From assembly GCA_030998015.1 (NCBI GenBank), contig JARWMV010000008.1, forward strand, positions 1-64,000: DNA of 64,000 nt. Reading direction: 5' to 3'. The stretch's first letter is position 1. Each line of letters begins with the position of its first letter. The DNA is from Ceratorhiza oryzae-sativae (lineage: Eukaryota; Basidiomycota; Agaricomycetes; Cantharellales; Ceratobasidiaceae). A program made the position numbers and the translations under genes. The notes beneath the pieces are model-generated. The model saw only the letters and a program-made list of their open reading frames with translations. It had not been told where the DNA came from and did no database searches. Positions 1-11,408 of this stretch are shown piece by piece.

Positions 1-966
1 AGCAGCAGACATATCAGCGCTGCTTATATCTTGTATCATAGATGCACTGCCAGATGATCCTTGCCTCGAAGTCATTATCTCTACCTTCTGGAGTGCAGAA
101 TAGCTACCTCCATCAATGGCAGCAACGTTCAACAACTACTCCATGCAGTACAGGCTTCATTCTACCAGGGCGGAATTGTTATTCCTGTTGAGCCTGACAT
201 CAAACAGAGCGCATTGTCTCATTTCCATGATTTGCCAGCTGCAGGGCATTATGGACATGCATACACTTTGCAGCTACCATTTAGTCACTGCTACTGGCTA
301 TCTATGAAGTTCAAGCTCAATGGCTATGTAGGCTCATGCAAAATCTGTCAAAGGTGCAAGGGATACAAGAAATACCTTGCTTGCAGCCTTTACCTGTTCC
401 TGCCGGCCCCTGGGAAGATTTCTCATATAATTTAATCGTCGAGCTGCCGAAATCTAAGGGCTTTGTCAGTATCCTGACTGTTACTGATTGCCTCTTCAAG
501 ATGATGTACCTAATTCCCTTGCAGACATTCATCATCAGCAGAAGATGTTGCAGAGATTTTCCTCCATGATGTGTGGATGCTGAATGGAACTCCCAGAACT
601 AGTGTGATGGACAGGTGCCTGTTTTCAACGCTAGATTCCTGAAGGCACACTACAGTTTGCTCTCAATTGATCCCAAGTTCTCTACAGCCTATCATCTGCA
701 AATAGCTGGGCAAACTGAGATCAAGAATCAGTGGCTAGCAGCATGCTTGCGTGCCATTGTGAACCACAAGCAAACATACTTGTCAGACTTGGTTCATTGG
801 GCTGAATTTGCTGACAACAATACTAGCAGTGAAGCGACAGGCAAACCTCTATTTGAGATTGTTTACGGTCGCTCCCAGTCATTGCACCATCTCTGGAGCT
901 GACTTGAGGTTCTGTAGCAGATGACAGGGCTATGGAACTACACCAAACTATCCAAGGAGTAATAAT
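1..966 (+). pseudogene. Ty3/Gypsy integrase fragment (family E), frameshifted
   Basis: Relic of a retrotransposon integrase, read in at least two frames. Near 230-360 the zinc-binding HHCC domain is visible: two His in HFHDLPAAGH, then CKICQRC. The catalytic core follows near 405-535 (SYNLIVELPKSKGF, TVTD) and 615-900, where GQTEIKNQ holds the catalytic Glu and AEFADNN the usual downstream motif. The same lineage appears on the minus strand at 50088-50684, which shares the downstream motif ELHQTIQ. There is no chromodomain here: the fragment stops where a family A LTR begins near 967. CpG is almost absent. Family assignment is solid; the exact left end lies outside the window. Confidence 0.85.
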
Positions 967-1487
967 TGATAACAAACACCTGTTGCTGAATAAGCAACTG
1001 TGGACAGCAGCTAAGTCAGGTGTCTAGTGCTGGGGCTTGCAACATGGTCCTGACTCAAGACCCTTCTAGCCATTACTTAAGCTAATAAGTCAGCTAGGGA
1101 CTGTTCTTCACACTGGATGCTTTAGAGGGGAATTGACAAGGTAGAGCAAGCTGGGGTAGACCAGCTTGCTGTCCTTGCTTTTATACTAGTCTAACCAAGG
1201 GAGTGACTAAGTGTACATGCAGGATGAGTAAGAATGAATGGCAGTGATCAGTCAGCCAGTTACTAATAATAGTATGTCCATCAGTCAGCAAGTAACTAAT
1301 AATAGTAGGACAAGTAAGGTGAATGGCAGCGATCAGTAAGCAGGCAACTAATGATAGGACAAGGCTCAGTAAGCGGGTGGAGGTGCTTACTCATGAAAGG
1401 AAGGTGGTCAAGCCACAAGATCCATGTGGCAGACAAAGGAAAGAAAAATGATGGTTAGCCACAAGACCTTGATCATGGCTCATGACA
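967..1487 (-). mobile_element. solo LTR, family A, truncated at its 3' end
   Basis: Reverse-orientation copy of the LTR seen intact at 10721-11408, 29011-29691 and 38625-39310. It ends at 1487 with GGCTCATGACA, the reverse complement of the family start TGTCATGAGCC. About 165 bp of the LTR 3' end are missing at the left, so no TSD can be checked. Confidence 0.85.
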
Positions 1488-2812
1488 GGACCTTCTAATT
1501 CTCCAGATTCTTATGTTCAGTCAATAACATGACTGCATGCTTTGTTCCCTCTAGAGAGATGCACCAGTTGTCACAAGCCTTGCCCCTAACATGCTTATTG
1601 ATTCTGATTGTGATATTCCTCCCTCATTTCTTTGATTTAGCCTGCTTCGTGCCATGTATGCTTGTACCTGTGCTTCGATTCTTGCTTGTTCCCACTTGTC
1701 TTGCTTATACTCACTTAGGCTCACTTTCTGTCACTTCTGCTATGTTGGCCCTTGCTTGTAGTTACACCTTGCTTGTGATATTTGCACCAAATAGTATTTA
1801 AGCAAGGATGTGAAGTGTCTCTGCTCTCCAGAGTGCTTCACCTTGTTGTTCCACTTCCCTTACTGCTCTCAGACCACCTGGCTTTGCCCCAGAGCTCCTT
1901 TGTGGTACTGTCAAAAGCTCAGCTCTCATCCCCACTGTCTACAAGTTGTCAGTTGTGTGACACTAGTGTTTGAAGGAGCATGTAACAGCCAGGTGTTTGT
2001 TGTCAGGAGTGGCATATTCATCTCTGCAAGGGAGAAGATGGTAGACATGAAGGCTACTGAATCCATATCTGCATCTGCTAGTTGTTGCACTAGCATAGCA
2101 TCAATGGCATTGCTAGAAGCATCAGTATCCAAAAGAAGAGGCTCATCTTCAATTGGGTGTGCCAACACAGGCTCAGGTGAAATTGCATGTTTGATGCCAT
2201 CAAATCCTGTTCACTCCTCCTCTCCCCAATGCCATGGAATGTCCAGATGTGTAAGAGTATGAAGCAGTCTTGCCAACAAGCTGAGGTCCATCATGAAGCA
2301 ACAGGTTGAAGTGTGCAAATCCCAGGAAACTCTGCATTATTTCACAGCCAGAGGTGCAACCATTTGATGTTTGCAATGGCTTGTTCCTTCTCCATAATGA
2401 TGCCTTCAGGAGTGATCACCAAGCCCATGTAAGTGACAGAGTGACAGCAAAATGGCACTTCTCAGGTTTGTAGAACAAGTTGTGTTTATACAAACATGAA
2501 AGAATCTCTCTGACATGTCCCACAATCTCCTCTCTGATGCTGGAGAAGATCAGGATGTCATCTAGCTCAACAATGAAAAGCAGTCCAAGATGTCCCTGAA
2601 GATCTTGTTCATGAATCACTGGAACACAGCAGGCACATGTGTGTTGCCAGATTGCATGACTGGATATTCAAACAGCCTTTATTTGGTGCAGTATGCCATT
2701 TCCACTTGTATCATTCCTTAGTGCACATTTCTGAGTGCTAGAAACACATCTGAAGGGTTGTTGAAGGCTGAAATCCTCATCCTGTGGATGAAATAAGGCT
2801 TGGGCTTTTCTT
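1488..2812 (-). pseudogene. Ty3/Gypsy RT-RNase H fragment (family E), split by an LTR
   Basis: Minus-strand Pol relic. RT comes first (right side): FEYPVMQ near 2660 and the catalytic box ELDDILIFS near 2545-2570, where both Asp survive. The RT thumb/connection follows (KPEKCHFAVT). RNase H begins near 2130 with EDEPLLLDTDASSNAIDAMLVQQ and resumes beyond the inserted LTR (1569-1962) as LEGTKHAVMLLTEHKNLEN at 1490-1560. Several frameshifts and stops exist. The right end is replaced by a TIR element near 2813. Confidence 0.8.
1569..1962 (+). mobile_element. solo LTR, family E, with TSD
   Basis: 394 bp, TGTCACAAGCC to TTGTGTGACA, flanked by CCAGT (1564-1568) and CTAGT (1963-1967), a TSD with one C/T change. 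It sits inside the minus-strand RNase H relic, whose reading resumes on the far side. Similar to copies at 4318-4708 and 25129-25521. Confidence 0.85.
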
Positions 2813-3280
2813 CAAATATTTTCTGAACATGAATGTGATGCAATAACTAGATAAACAATTTTTCATTGATACATGAAGTACATATTCATGATCCTGAGAA
2901 TTCTCTGCATGTAATGAGCTATGGAACCTGCAGTTGTGGCAGGTTTGTGTGGTTGCTCACTTTGAGGTCTTGAATGCTTAAAACAGGAATCAGCAGCAAT
3001 TGGCCCAATTTAATTTATTGTAGTAAGTGCTATATATGATTCAACAGCTCTCAGTGATGCTCATCTAATGAGTAATCAATTGACTTGATGCACTGAGTTC
3101 TCCCCATAGCAGGTTGCAGGGGTCCTGGAATTGCAGCAAGTTCCTGCACCTGCCAGAATTCCATACAGAGTCAAGGTACTGGCATGCAGCAGCTGGAGGC
3201 AGAGTGGGAATCACCAAAAAGTGTGCAGAGTCCAACTGTTGGAGGCAAACTCCTGCAAAATACTGGCACAGCTTCCTTGA
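2813..3280 (+). mobile_element. 3' half of a G-type TIR element (G4)
   Basis: Aligns by eye with the right third of G1 (7000-8432). It shares the block with ATTTTCTGAACAT, the region CTCATCTAATGAGTAATCA, the CCTGCACCTGCCAGAATTCC repeats, and a terminus TACTGGCACAGCTTCCT like G1's TCTGGCACAGCATCCTTA. The left half is missing, so no 8-bp TSD can be paired. Non-coding; left boundary approximate. Confidence 0.7.
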
Positions 3281-4141
3281 TGCATATCTACAAGAAAGAG
3301 CTAACTGCCTTCAAACAGTACAAGCAAGAACCAGCTTTCTAGAAGCAGTAGAAGCAATATCAGAAGCATATGCATATAGACATGTAGTAAGCAGCAGAAA
3401 AAATGAAAAAAACAACACTGGAATGTCACAATCAAATTAATCAAATTGTCAATAGCAAGGCTTGCAACATCAACCCTTCTATGCAAGCAAAGTATCACTT
3501 AACACTCACCACTGTGCATGAGGCATGGACTATATTCCCTAGGTCTGGACAACCAATTCAAGTACCAGAAGCAATGCACCAATGGGAAATACTTGTCTAG
3601 CTAAGCTAATGAGATCAACTGTCCCACCAACTAACCACTCTCAACCCATGCACAATATACCAGCTCAGGCAGATTAAGCAGGAGCTTCACCACCTGTTGA
3701 AATAGATTTTTGGTACACATTCTGTACTCAAGGTCCAATCTGATTACACCACACCTTCATCTGCTTCTAACACTCAGATGGGCAGCAATGGACCTCCTCA
3801 TGACCCTCCTGGAGGAGCAGATGAATCAAGCAATTTTTCTCACTCAAAAGGTTGTGACATCAATAGTGATGGAGCCCAAAGGTGATTCAGGAGACACAGG
3901 CAACAAGACCATCAGATGCATAGAACAGATGACTCTTCAGACAATGCCAACCAACAGAAGCCTTGCAACTGTCAAGGACCTTTACCTTTACATTTCAAGC
4001 CCAAGCTCATGCTTAGTGACCAATGTGAGTTGGATGGATTGACAACAAACTGATGGCTCAGTAAAGTCACTAGACTAGCTGAACAGAATGCAATCATTGC
4101 AGTCCAGCTAGGTTATATGCTACATGAGTGCAACAAAGGGT
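3281..4141. other. unassigned sequence (host or old element) with short open stretches
   Basis: No family recognised. Short open frames (for example 3403-3600 and 3710-4042, plus strand) have Ser/Asn/Gln-rich composition but no motif I can name. The stretch is contiguous with 6984-6991 and 8441-8697 once the C solo LTR (TSD GTGCA) and G1 (TSD GTAAGGTA) are removed, so together they form one pre-insertion sequence. Confidence 0.4.
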
Positions 4142-4317
4142 GTGCATCTCATGGCATAGACCATGAGCACATATTTTTTATGAAATTATAATATTTTATT
4201 CATCCTAGATTTTGTTGTAATTTCACCAAGTTCTGTTTATTTCAACATATGCAGTTTATTTACCTGGATGTCATGTGATCTTGTTGTTGTTGACTCAATG
4301 TTTGGTAGTTCCAAAAT

Positions 4318-4708
4318 TGTCATGAGCCTTGCTCCTGACATGCATAGTGATTCCAATTGTGATATTCCTTGCTCATTTCTTTGATTTTTGCTGCCTCTTC
4401 CCATGTATGCTGGTACATGTGCTTCCATTCTTGCTTGTTCCTGCTTGTCTTGCTTATATTCCCTTATATTCACTTCCTGTTGCTTGTACTGTGTTAGCCC
4501 TTGCTTGTAGTTATGGATTGCTTGCAATGTTGGCATAGAATAGTATTTAAGCAAGTATGTGAAGCATCTCTGCTCTCCAGAGCACTTCACCCTGTTGTTC
4601 CACTTCACTTTCTGCTCTCAGACCACCTGGCTTGCCCAAGGGCTGCTTTGCAGTACCTTCAACAGCTCAGGTCTCATCCCAACTGTGTACAAGTTGTCAG
4701 TTGTGACA
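4318..4708 (+). mobile_element. solo LTR, family E, perfect TSD
   Basis: 391 bp from TGTCATGAGCC to TCAGTTGTGACA. TSD AAAAT at 4313-4317 and 4709-4713. Nested within the C LTR. Confidence 0.9.
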
Positions 4709-4815
4709 AAAATAATCTGCTATGATGTGGTGTAATTACTTCCTTCCTATTGCTCCGGTTATTTGAGTAGTACAGCCTTAGCCATGAATATATTAATTAG
4801 GGAGAGTCTGAGAGC

Positions 4816-6722
4816 TAGGTCTGTCACTCAAGAAACTTGCAGAAGGTATATGTGCATTCTGTGGGAAAGAATACCTGCAAATACCTGCTGCAAGGTGTGG
4901 GTGCATGTGCAGATATCACTAAATCATGTAGGTAGCTCTGCAAGAAACCCTCAGTAAACTCGAACAAGCATCACAATACCTGCAGATACCTGTTGTGACA
5001 ACCAATAACTTATTGATAGTTGGGAGAAGTCTTGAGAGTAGAGATTGCTGTAAAGATAGCTTTAGGACAAGGACCAGTTGTTGCAGAGTGATAGAGTCAG
5101 TGAAATGACAAGGTCAAGTATTCTGGAGACCAGAGATGCTTCACAAACTTGCTTAAATACTATTTGGAGATCAAATTACAAGCAACACAGAGCTAAAAGC
5201 AAGAGATAACCAACTATAAGTGAAATAAGCAACAGCTAGCTGGCTAAACACATTTCAAGTGAGAGGAAGTGCATACAAGTAAGAGAGAATGTGTGCAAGT
5301 GAAAGAGAATACATGCAAGCAAGTACAGGTGAGAACAGAACCAAAAGCAAAAGGACACACTGCAAAGGGCAAACAAAAAGAAAATATTAAGAGGGAAATA
5401 ACACAATAAAATCAGTTATCAGGTTGGTAGCAATGCTTGTGACACCTCTGCAGCAAGAGCAGCAAGAATGACCACAAGAGTGCTTTGATGAGACACAAAA
5501 CTCACCACAAACTTATGTATATACTTCAGTTAAATGAAGAAATTTCACAGATTTCCAACCATATTTAAAACCTATGGATCAAAAATTTTCTTAGGGGGGA
5601 TTGACAGCAATCAAGGTCAGAGAAATAATCCCACAAAGTGCAGACCAATGGCTATCTTCAAAACCCATCACATGGTTGACATATATATCATTCGATGCAC
5701 ATCTGCTAGGAGAGCTCAAATATCATATCCATAGAGTAGCTATAGCATAAGGTATAGGGGAAATACAGGTGGGCAAACCCCTGGGAGTGCAAAATGCACT
5801 AGTGAATCCCACAGTGCAAATGCTGCTCCCCTGTGATACAGCAATGTGATAGGCCTACAAGATACTGTATGCAAAATCTCAGCTCAATTGTACCAGATTC
5901 AGACAGTGAAACATGGGAAACATACCACTCAGCACAGAAATTTCAGCCAAATCCCCTATGCAACATTTCTGAGAGGGTTCAATGGTTATATGATAATCCA
6001 GATAGACTTAGAACACCTTTTTACTGTAGTTTAGCTATGTGTCATACTCATATATGGCTTTATTTAGTGGGTTTGCCTGTGCACACCTGGGGCAACAGGA
6101 TTCTGGCTAGTTATACTGGCAGGGGGAGTGAGTTAACTTACATGGAACATACATATGAGTATTATGCTACAGATTACAGGAGTTCCCTGACCTTCTGAGT
6201 GCACTGGGAGCATCAGATTTGCATAGCATTGTCTCCTTGATGACAGAATGAGGGCTATGCTTACTTGAGGTGTTTTTTCCAAGACAAAAAATACTGTGAT
6301 CTCATGTGGGAGATTCTTCTCAAGTATAAAAGATATATAGTTGGAATGCCCTGATTTTTTAGCATTTTATGAGTACTTGTACATACAATTGTGACAAGTT
6401 TAGTAGACATATGCCCATTGAATGTATTCAGCCAGACACTATTTGGCCTGCAATAGACAATATAATTTTTCTTATGGTACATGATATATACCATTAGGGA
6501 GCTACAATTTTTCTCTATTTTATGGTATATAGAATAGCAGTGTGCAGTGGCATTTCAGTGCAGGTATACCTACAGTGGCATGAATGCAGGCAAAATGCAG
6601 GTTACCACAGGTCTACCTGCATACCAGCTGCAAGCTCAGGTGCAGGTGCAAGAATGGCTCCAGAGTGCCAGTTAACTGCTGTGGGTGCAGGTAACTGGCA
6701 AATTTCTTGGGCAACATCTGTA
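4816..6722 (+). mobile_element. H2: non-coding hAT-like TIR element containing an LTR
   Basis: Ends TAGGTCTGTCAC and (reverse complement of the right end) TACAGATGTTGCCC. Flanked by CTGAGAGC (4808-4815) and CTGGGAGT (6723-6730), a 6/8 match in which both differences are transitions. Carries the conserved core ACCCCTGGGAGTGC (5777-5831) shared with G1, G2, G3, H1 and H3. About 1.45 kb once the nested LTR E is removed. Open frames inside (for example 5833-6198) are not conserved in sister copies, so I regard it as non-coding. Confidence 0.8.
4994..5444 (-). mobile_element. solo LTR, family E (reverse), nested in H2
   Basis: Starts TGTGACAACCAATAAC and ends AATGCTTGTGACA, reverse complement of the family E LTR. 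Candidate TSD CCTGT (4989-4993) and CCTCT (5445-5449), 4 of 5. Longer than sister copies by roughly 55 bp, with a repeated AAGTGAGAG / AAGTGAAAG stretch near 5258-5310. Confidence 0.75.
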
Positions 6723-6999
6723 CTGGGAGTCTTAAGCCTCAGAAATCAACCTCTAGTTGTGTCATCTACTAGCTGTGTGATGTCCAAGCCACAGCAGTTC
6801 CTGCCCAGGTCTCTTAAGACCAAGTGCACTTCTACCACCCCTTCCTGCATCTTCTTGTACCTCCTCACTGCATATCCACCTCTTGACATTGTGATTTGAC
6901 CTATGGCTGTTATAGCCCATAGGTATGCCATCACCTCATAAGTGTTTGGCTTATCATGTTCAAGTTGTAGCTCTGATAGTGCATTGATGTGGTAAGGTA

Positions 7000-8432
7000 T
7001 AAGGGTGCTGTGCCAGGCTCCTGCAGACAGAATGTGCAGGAATTCCATATAAAATTCTGGCATGTTCCGGTGCTACAGGAGATGGAGACGGTGCAGGAAT
7101 TGCCCCAGGGGTGCTGGAGTCCTGGGGGGAGTCCTGCAGCTCCTGCATTCCTGCATTCCTGCAGACTGGCATTCCTGCACCATTGCATGACCCCAGCCAT
7201 TTGTAGTGTCCAATACACCATTAAATGCGCAAAAATCAGGGCATCCAATCGATATATACATCATGTATTCGAAGTTGAAATTGAGCGATATCCACGCATT
7301 TTAGTCTTGGGGAAATAATCAGGGGTAAGCGCAACCACTGATGCTCCCCTAACTAAGTGTTGAACGGAAACATGTATGTACCATTCGACTCGTCTCGCTG
7401 AGGGGAATCGAATGAGCTCACTCACATCTCAATCCAACTCATTTCTGAGGAGATATAAGCGATATACAGGGGGCTACCCCTGAACAGCGCCACAGGCACT
7501 AGTGAAACCAGCCATGGAAACTTTGCTCCCCTGTGATAGATCGATGCGAACCACTGTAATCATGCTGTATACCAAAAATCAGCATGATTGGAGCTGTATT
7601 AGTGGGCGAAATCCAGGGAACATACACCCCTGATGCTTAAAATACCCCTAAATTGCCTCTGCACAAGCGCACACTTGACTACAGGCTCTCTGAGCCCCAT
7701 AGATCGATTCAGAGACATTTATTACCCTATCCCACAAGCCTGGTGAACTCCAAAACTGTACTTTAACAATTTTTTCCAACCATGTGCAACCATTCAGCTT
7801 AGATGTTACCAGCAACAGATGGACAGACACCAGTTCATCACAATCCAATGTATGTACAAAATAGATACATTTTTAGTAGTGGTTTTTGAGGTCCAGGAAC
7901 ACGCCTGGCTCGTTGCCTTGGGTCTAAAATGTTGTCTTAGACCTAAAATAGTAACTGCGCACTTGTAGCAATATTTTCTGAGCATTAATCTGCTGCGATC
8001 TACATGTAAACGAATTTTGTACGCCATATAAACAACATATTCAGAATCCTCTGAGTTTTGCGCATTTTATGAGCTACTAAAGAGGTGAATGTGGTGGGTT
8101 TCAAGGCGACTGAAATATTGGCCTTCAGGCTCAAGAATAGAAGACTGCAGGCGATTCAGCAGGTTTGATTTTCTACCAGACGTGCTATATACCATTCGAA
8201 AGCTCTCAGTAGCGCGCATCTAATAAGCTATTATACAACTCAATGTGATGACATTCGAGCGTAATCAGGTGCAGGAGCCCCGGAATTCCGGCAAGCTCCT
8301 GCACCTGCCGGAATTCCGTATGGAGTCCAGCTCCTGGCCTGCCGGAGCCGGAGCCGGAGCGGGAATCAAAAAAATGCCAGGAGTCTGCCTGCAGGAGGCA
8401 GACTCCTGCAAAATTCTGGCACAGCATCCTTA
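7000..8432 (+). mobile_element. G1: CpG-rich hAT-like TIR element
   Basis: 1433 bp with inverted ends TAAGGGTGCTGTGCCAG and TAAGGATGCTGTGCCAG (right end reverse-complemented) and a perfect 8-bp TSD GTAAGGTA at 6992-6999 and 8433-8440. Eight-base duplications and a TAGGGATG-like terminus match the hAT superfamily (maize Ac ends TAGGGATGAAA). No transposase: open frames inside are short. Holds the conserved core at 7476-7530 and subterminal CCTGCACCTGCCGGAATTCC repeats near 8265-8330. CpG is plentiful, unlike the flanks, which suggests a recent insertion. Confidence 0.85.
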
Positions 8433-8440
8433 GTAAGGTA

Positions 8441-8697
8441 TAACTTGAGTCACCTGCAATCTGATCAATGTCAACTGGGATTCCTTGTGCATTGCCATCT
8501 CTCCTCACTTCATGAACCCCACATGGCTATCAAGGCAATGTACTCTGGCCCCATACATGCACTTGTGTGGCCATGAGGAACATACCATGGTTTGCTGGCA
8601 GGTTACCTGTGGAAACTATCATATTAAGCACCAGCATACTGGCATATTCTTGCAAATCTGCTTGCATTATGACATTGCTGTATGGACTTCTGGGTGC
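8441..8697. other. unassigned sequence, continuation of 3281-4141
   Basis: Pre-insertion DNA to the right of G1. An open frame crosses it on the plus strand but has no recognisable motif, and it runs on into the D LTR. Nothing else seen. Confidence 0.35.
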
Positions 8698-10012
8698 TGT
8701 TATGGATCACTAGCATTTTCTAGTAATTTGGTCTCCTCTGCCAACTGCATTGATGCCTCTGTAATTGTGGTGAAATTGAGTCAATTTATCTGCAGCTGAA
8801 TTAGTACTGTTTGTAATTGATTAAATAGTAGAAGATTTTCTCTTTCTAACACATATTAAACCATGATTTTATCTTACAAACTCAGTGAGATACAGAAGGA
8901 TTGATATTGCCCCAATCAGGAAATTACAATTACAAGATTGCACTGCTCAGATGTTGGTAACTGCTTAGGCTATCAAGCTGATCTTCTGGTCGATTAATGC
9001 TGGGCTTTGGTTTCAACCTCTGCCCAAGGATTGTTGCAATCTACCAGATCCTCACACTGGAATGATCTGAAGCTCATTTTGAGCTTACTTCACCATCAAT
9101 CAAGATCTAATGACTCAAGTGAGTCAAGAAAACCTTTGATATTGATCCAGATGATTTTCTGACTCACCTTATGACCCACTGAGATGTAGCCTCCATTCCC
9201 TACATGTGTACAGGTCAGGGTACACTTGAATATCTAGATGTAAAGCAAAGGAAGATATGTTAGTATACACAAATTGTAATCAATACTTCTTAGAGTGGAT
9301 TAAGAAGGCTCAAAACAGTTGCAATGCAATCAAGTAACACTCAAGGTAGTCTTATTCTTTCACAGTGTAGACTGACTAATTTATTGGTATAAAGGGCAAG
9401 ATCACAAACATCAGGTTCCCTTAAATATCTTAAATGTAGTTCAGCCCTAGTTGCTTTGACTAACTGGTACTGATCTTAATTGTAGACTTAAGCAAGCACT
9501 TATAGGATAGGAGGTGGGCTGCCTAATGTGTGTACTTCCTCAACTACAGTTACTTAGATTTCAGCTAATAGTTGGTACATAATGTCATGCTCAATTAGGC
9601 AACATTGTCTACTTAAATATCTCTCTGTATATAAGATCCAGCAAATCAGAAAGTATAACCAACATGGTACTTTATTCCTCCATGTTAGTTCTGTAGCAAA
9701 TCACACACAGACAAATGAAAAGAATAGAGATGAGAAACCAATAACCAGTCTGGGTTGAGTAGTAAGAAGAGGTGGTCTGGCAGGGGATCAGAGGGTGTCC
9801 TTTCATACCCTTAGTGCATCTCAAAGTGAAATAGATATATGTGTGCTAGTGCAATCATCAAAAGAGAGCACTGATTTACTTGGGATAAACCCTAGCCTCA
9901 CATAGGATAAGTGAGCAAAGACACGGTGTGGATCAAAGGCATTGATGCATCTGAGACCTGCTATTGGCCTGTAGATCATATTATCATAGTATATTAATAC
10001 TTAATGGAAGGT
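8698..10012 (+). mobile_element. LTR, family D, with its 3' part inverted
   Basis: 8698-9205 matches the first ~530 bp of the 1313-bp D LTR (compare 54685-55997) in plus orientation, starting TGTTATGGATCAC. From about 9205 to 10012 the sequence is the remaining LTR part in minus orientation, starting TGTACAGGTCAGGG at what should be the LTR 3' terminus. The two parts add up to about one LTR. No CpG survives in the segment that is CpG-rich in sister copies, so this is an old copy. Boundaries good to about 20 bp. Confidence 0.75.
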
Positions 10013-10715
10013 GAGCATGAGAACAATTAGTCATATAACTTAAGCACAGGTTAATGAGGGAATTTCAATCAGACAAGGTCATGTCATGTGTGCACAAACA
10101 GGCACAGGAGAAAAGCTTTGTACACACAAATATCATTTTTTTGAACTAGATATAGTTTGAATCCAACTGAAGTGAAATGATTGAACCATGGCAAAAGATA
10201 TTTAGCACTAATACTCACAAAAACACCTAAGGGCATGAACTGAAGGCTGGGCCTGTCATGTTCTAGCTTGGGATGCCACTTTGCCATTAAATTGACCATT
10301 TCATGACCAATTTGGTCTCAATGCACATCATTTGAAAGCTCTTGCTTGGGTGCATCTTTTTTATTAAGGGACTGAAGCAAATGCACAGCTGGATTTGCTC
10401 CCCCCCACAGAGACTTGCTTTTCCATTACAAATATGTAATGAAGTCTATCAAAAATGTCACAGAGGTGTTTTTGCCAGGGAACCCATGCCAAAAATCAAC
10501 CCATCCGACCTTGTGGGGAATGAGAAATCAGGAACCACAGCAGGAGCATACAAACACATTAGCACCACATCAAATCATCAATACAGTCTTAATGTAACTG
10601 ATATTCAAGTGGGTTCTGGGGGATTTTCACATTGATTGGTGCAATTGTAATCAAATTTGAGCACTCTGAGGACTGAAAAACATTAGCCACACATCAGATC
10701 ATCACTACAGTCTTA
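10013..10715. other. unassigned sequence with a ~125-bp tandem duplication
   Basis: No coding family recognised. A stretch near 10550-10640 (ATCAATACAGTCTTAATGTA, then GATATTCAAGTGGG) is repeated from 10682 (ATCACTACAGTCTTACTGTA) and continues, once LTR A and H1 are removed, with GATATTCAAGATGG at 11417. It could be the region upstream of the Helitron, but no Helitron 5' terminus was recognised. Confidence 0.4.
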
Positions 10716-10720
10716 CTGTA

Positions 10721-11408
10721 TGTCATGAGCCATGATCAAGGTCTTGTGGCTAACCATCATTTTTTTCCTTTGTGTTCCACCTTTGTCTTGTGGCTTGACC
10801 TTTTCCCCTTCATGAGTAAGCACCTCCAATTGCTTACTGAGCCACACCCTATTTTTAGTTACTTGCTTACTGATTACTCCCATTCACCTTACTCATCCTA
10901 CTATTATTAATTACTTGCTGACTGATGGATGCAATATTATTAGTAACAGGCTGACTGATCACTGCCATTCATTCTTACTCATCCTGCATGTATGCTTAGT
11001 CACTCCCTTGGTTAGAATAGTATAAAAGCAAGGAGAGCAAGCTGGTCTACCCCAGCTTGCTCTACCTTGTCAATTCCCCTCTAAAGCATCCAGTGTGAAG
11101 AAAAGTCCCTAGCTGACTTATTAGCTTAAGTAATGGCTAGAAGGGCCTTGAGTCAAGGCCACATCACAAACCCCAGCCCTAAGCACCTCACTTAGCTGCT
11201 GTCCACAGTTGCTTACTCAGCAATGGGTGTCTATCAGCCAAAAGCACCTAACTGCATAAAGTGTCAAGCCACAAGACAGTTGACACACACAAGGCATCCA
11301 GCCACCAAAGGCCATGCTTCAGCAGTAGTCAGGACCTAGTCCAGACCCAATAAGGGCATCAGCCACTTGTAAAGCAAAGCCCAACAACTGCTTTCAGAGG
11401 TTGTGACA
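10721..11408 (+). mobile_element. solo LTR, family A, perfect TSD
   Basis: 688 bp, TGTCATGAGCC to GAGGTTGTGACA. TSD CTGTA at 10716-10720 and 11409-11413. A TATA-like GTATAAAAGC lies near 11021. Reference copy for family A. Confidence 0.9.

Larger units (their letters stand above)
4147..6978 (+). mobile_element. solo LTR, family C, split by two nested insertions
   Basis: Family C LTR pieces at 4147-4317, 4709-4815 and 6731-6978 align in order with the intact 526-bp LTR at 61750-62275: CATGGCATAGACCATGAGCAC, then GGGAGAGTCTGAGAGC, then CTTAAGCCTCAG, ending GTAGCTCTGATA. The TSD GTGCA is present at 4142-4146 and 6979-6983. Interrupted by LTR E (4318-4708) and TIR element H2 (4816-6722). Confidence 0.9.

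Noticed and set aside
5833..6198. 121-aa ORF in H2 as a gene
   Set aside because: Lies in the conserved non-coding region of the TIR element family; the frame is not preserved in G1, G2, H1 or H3.
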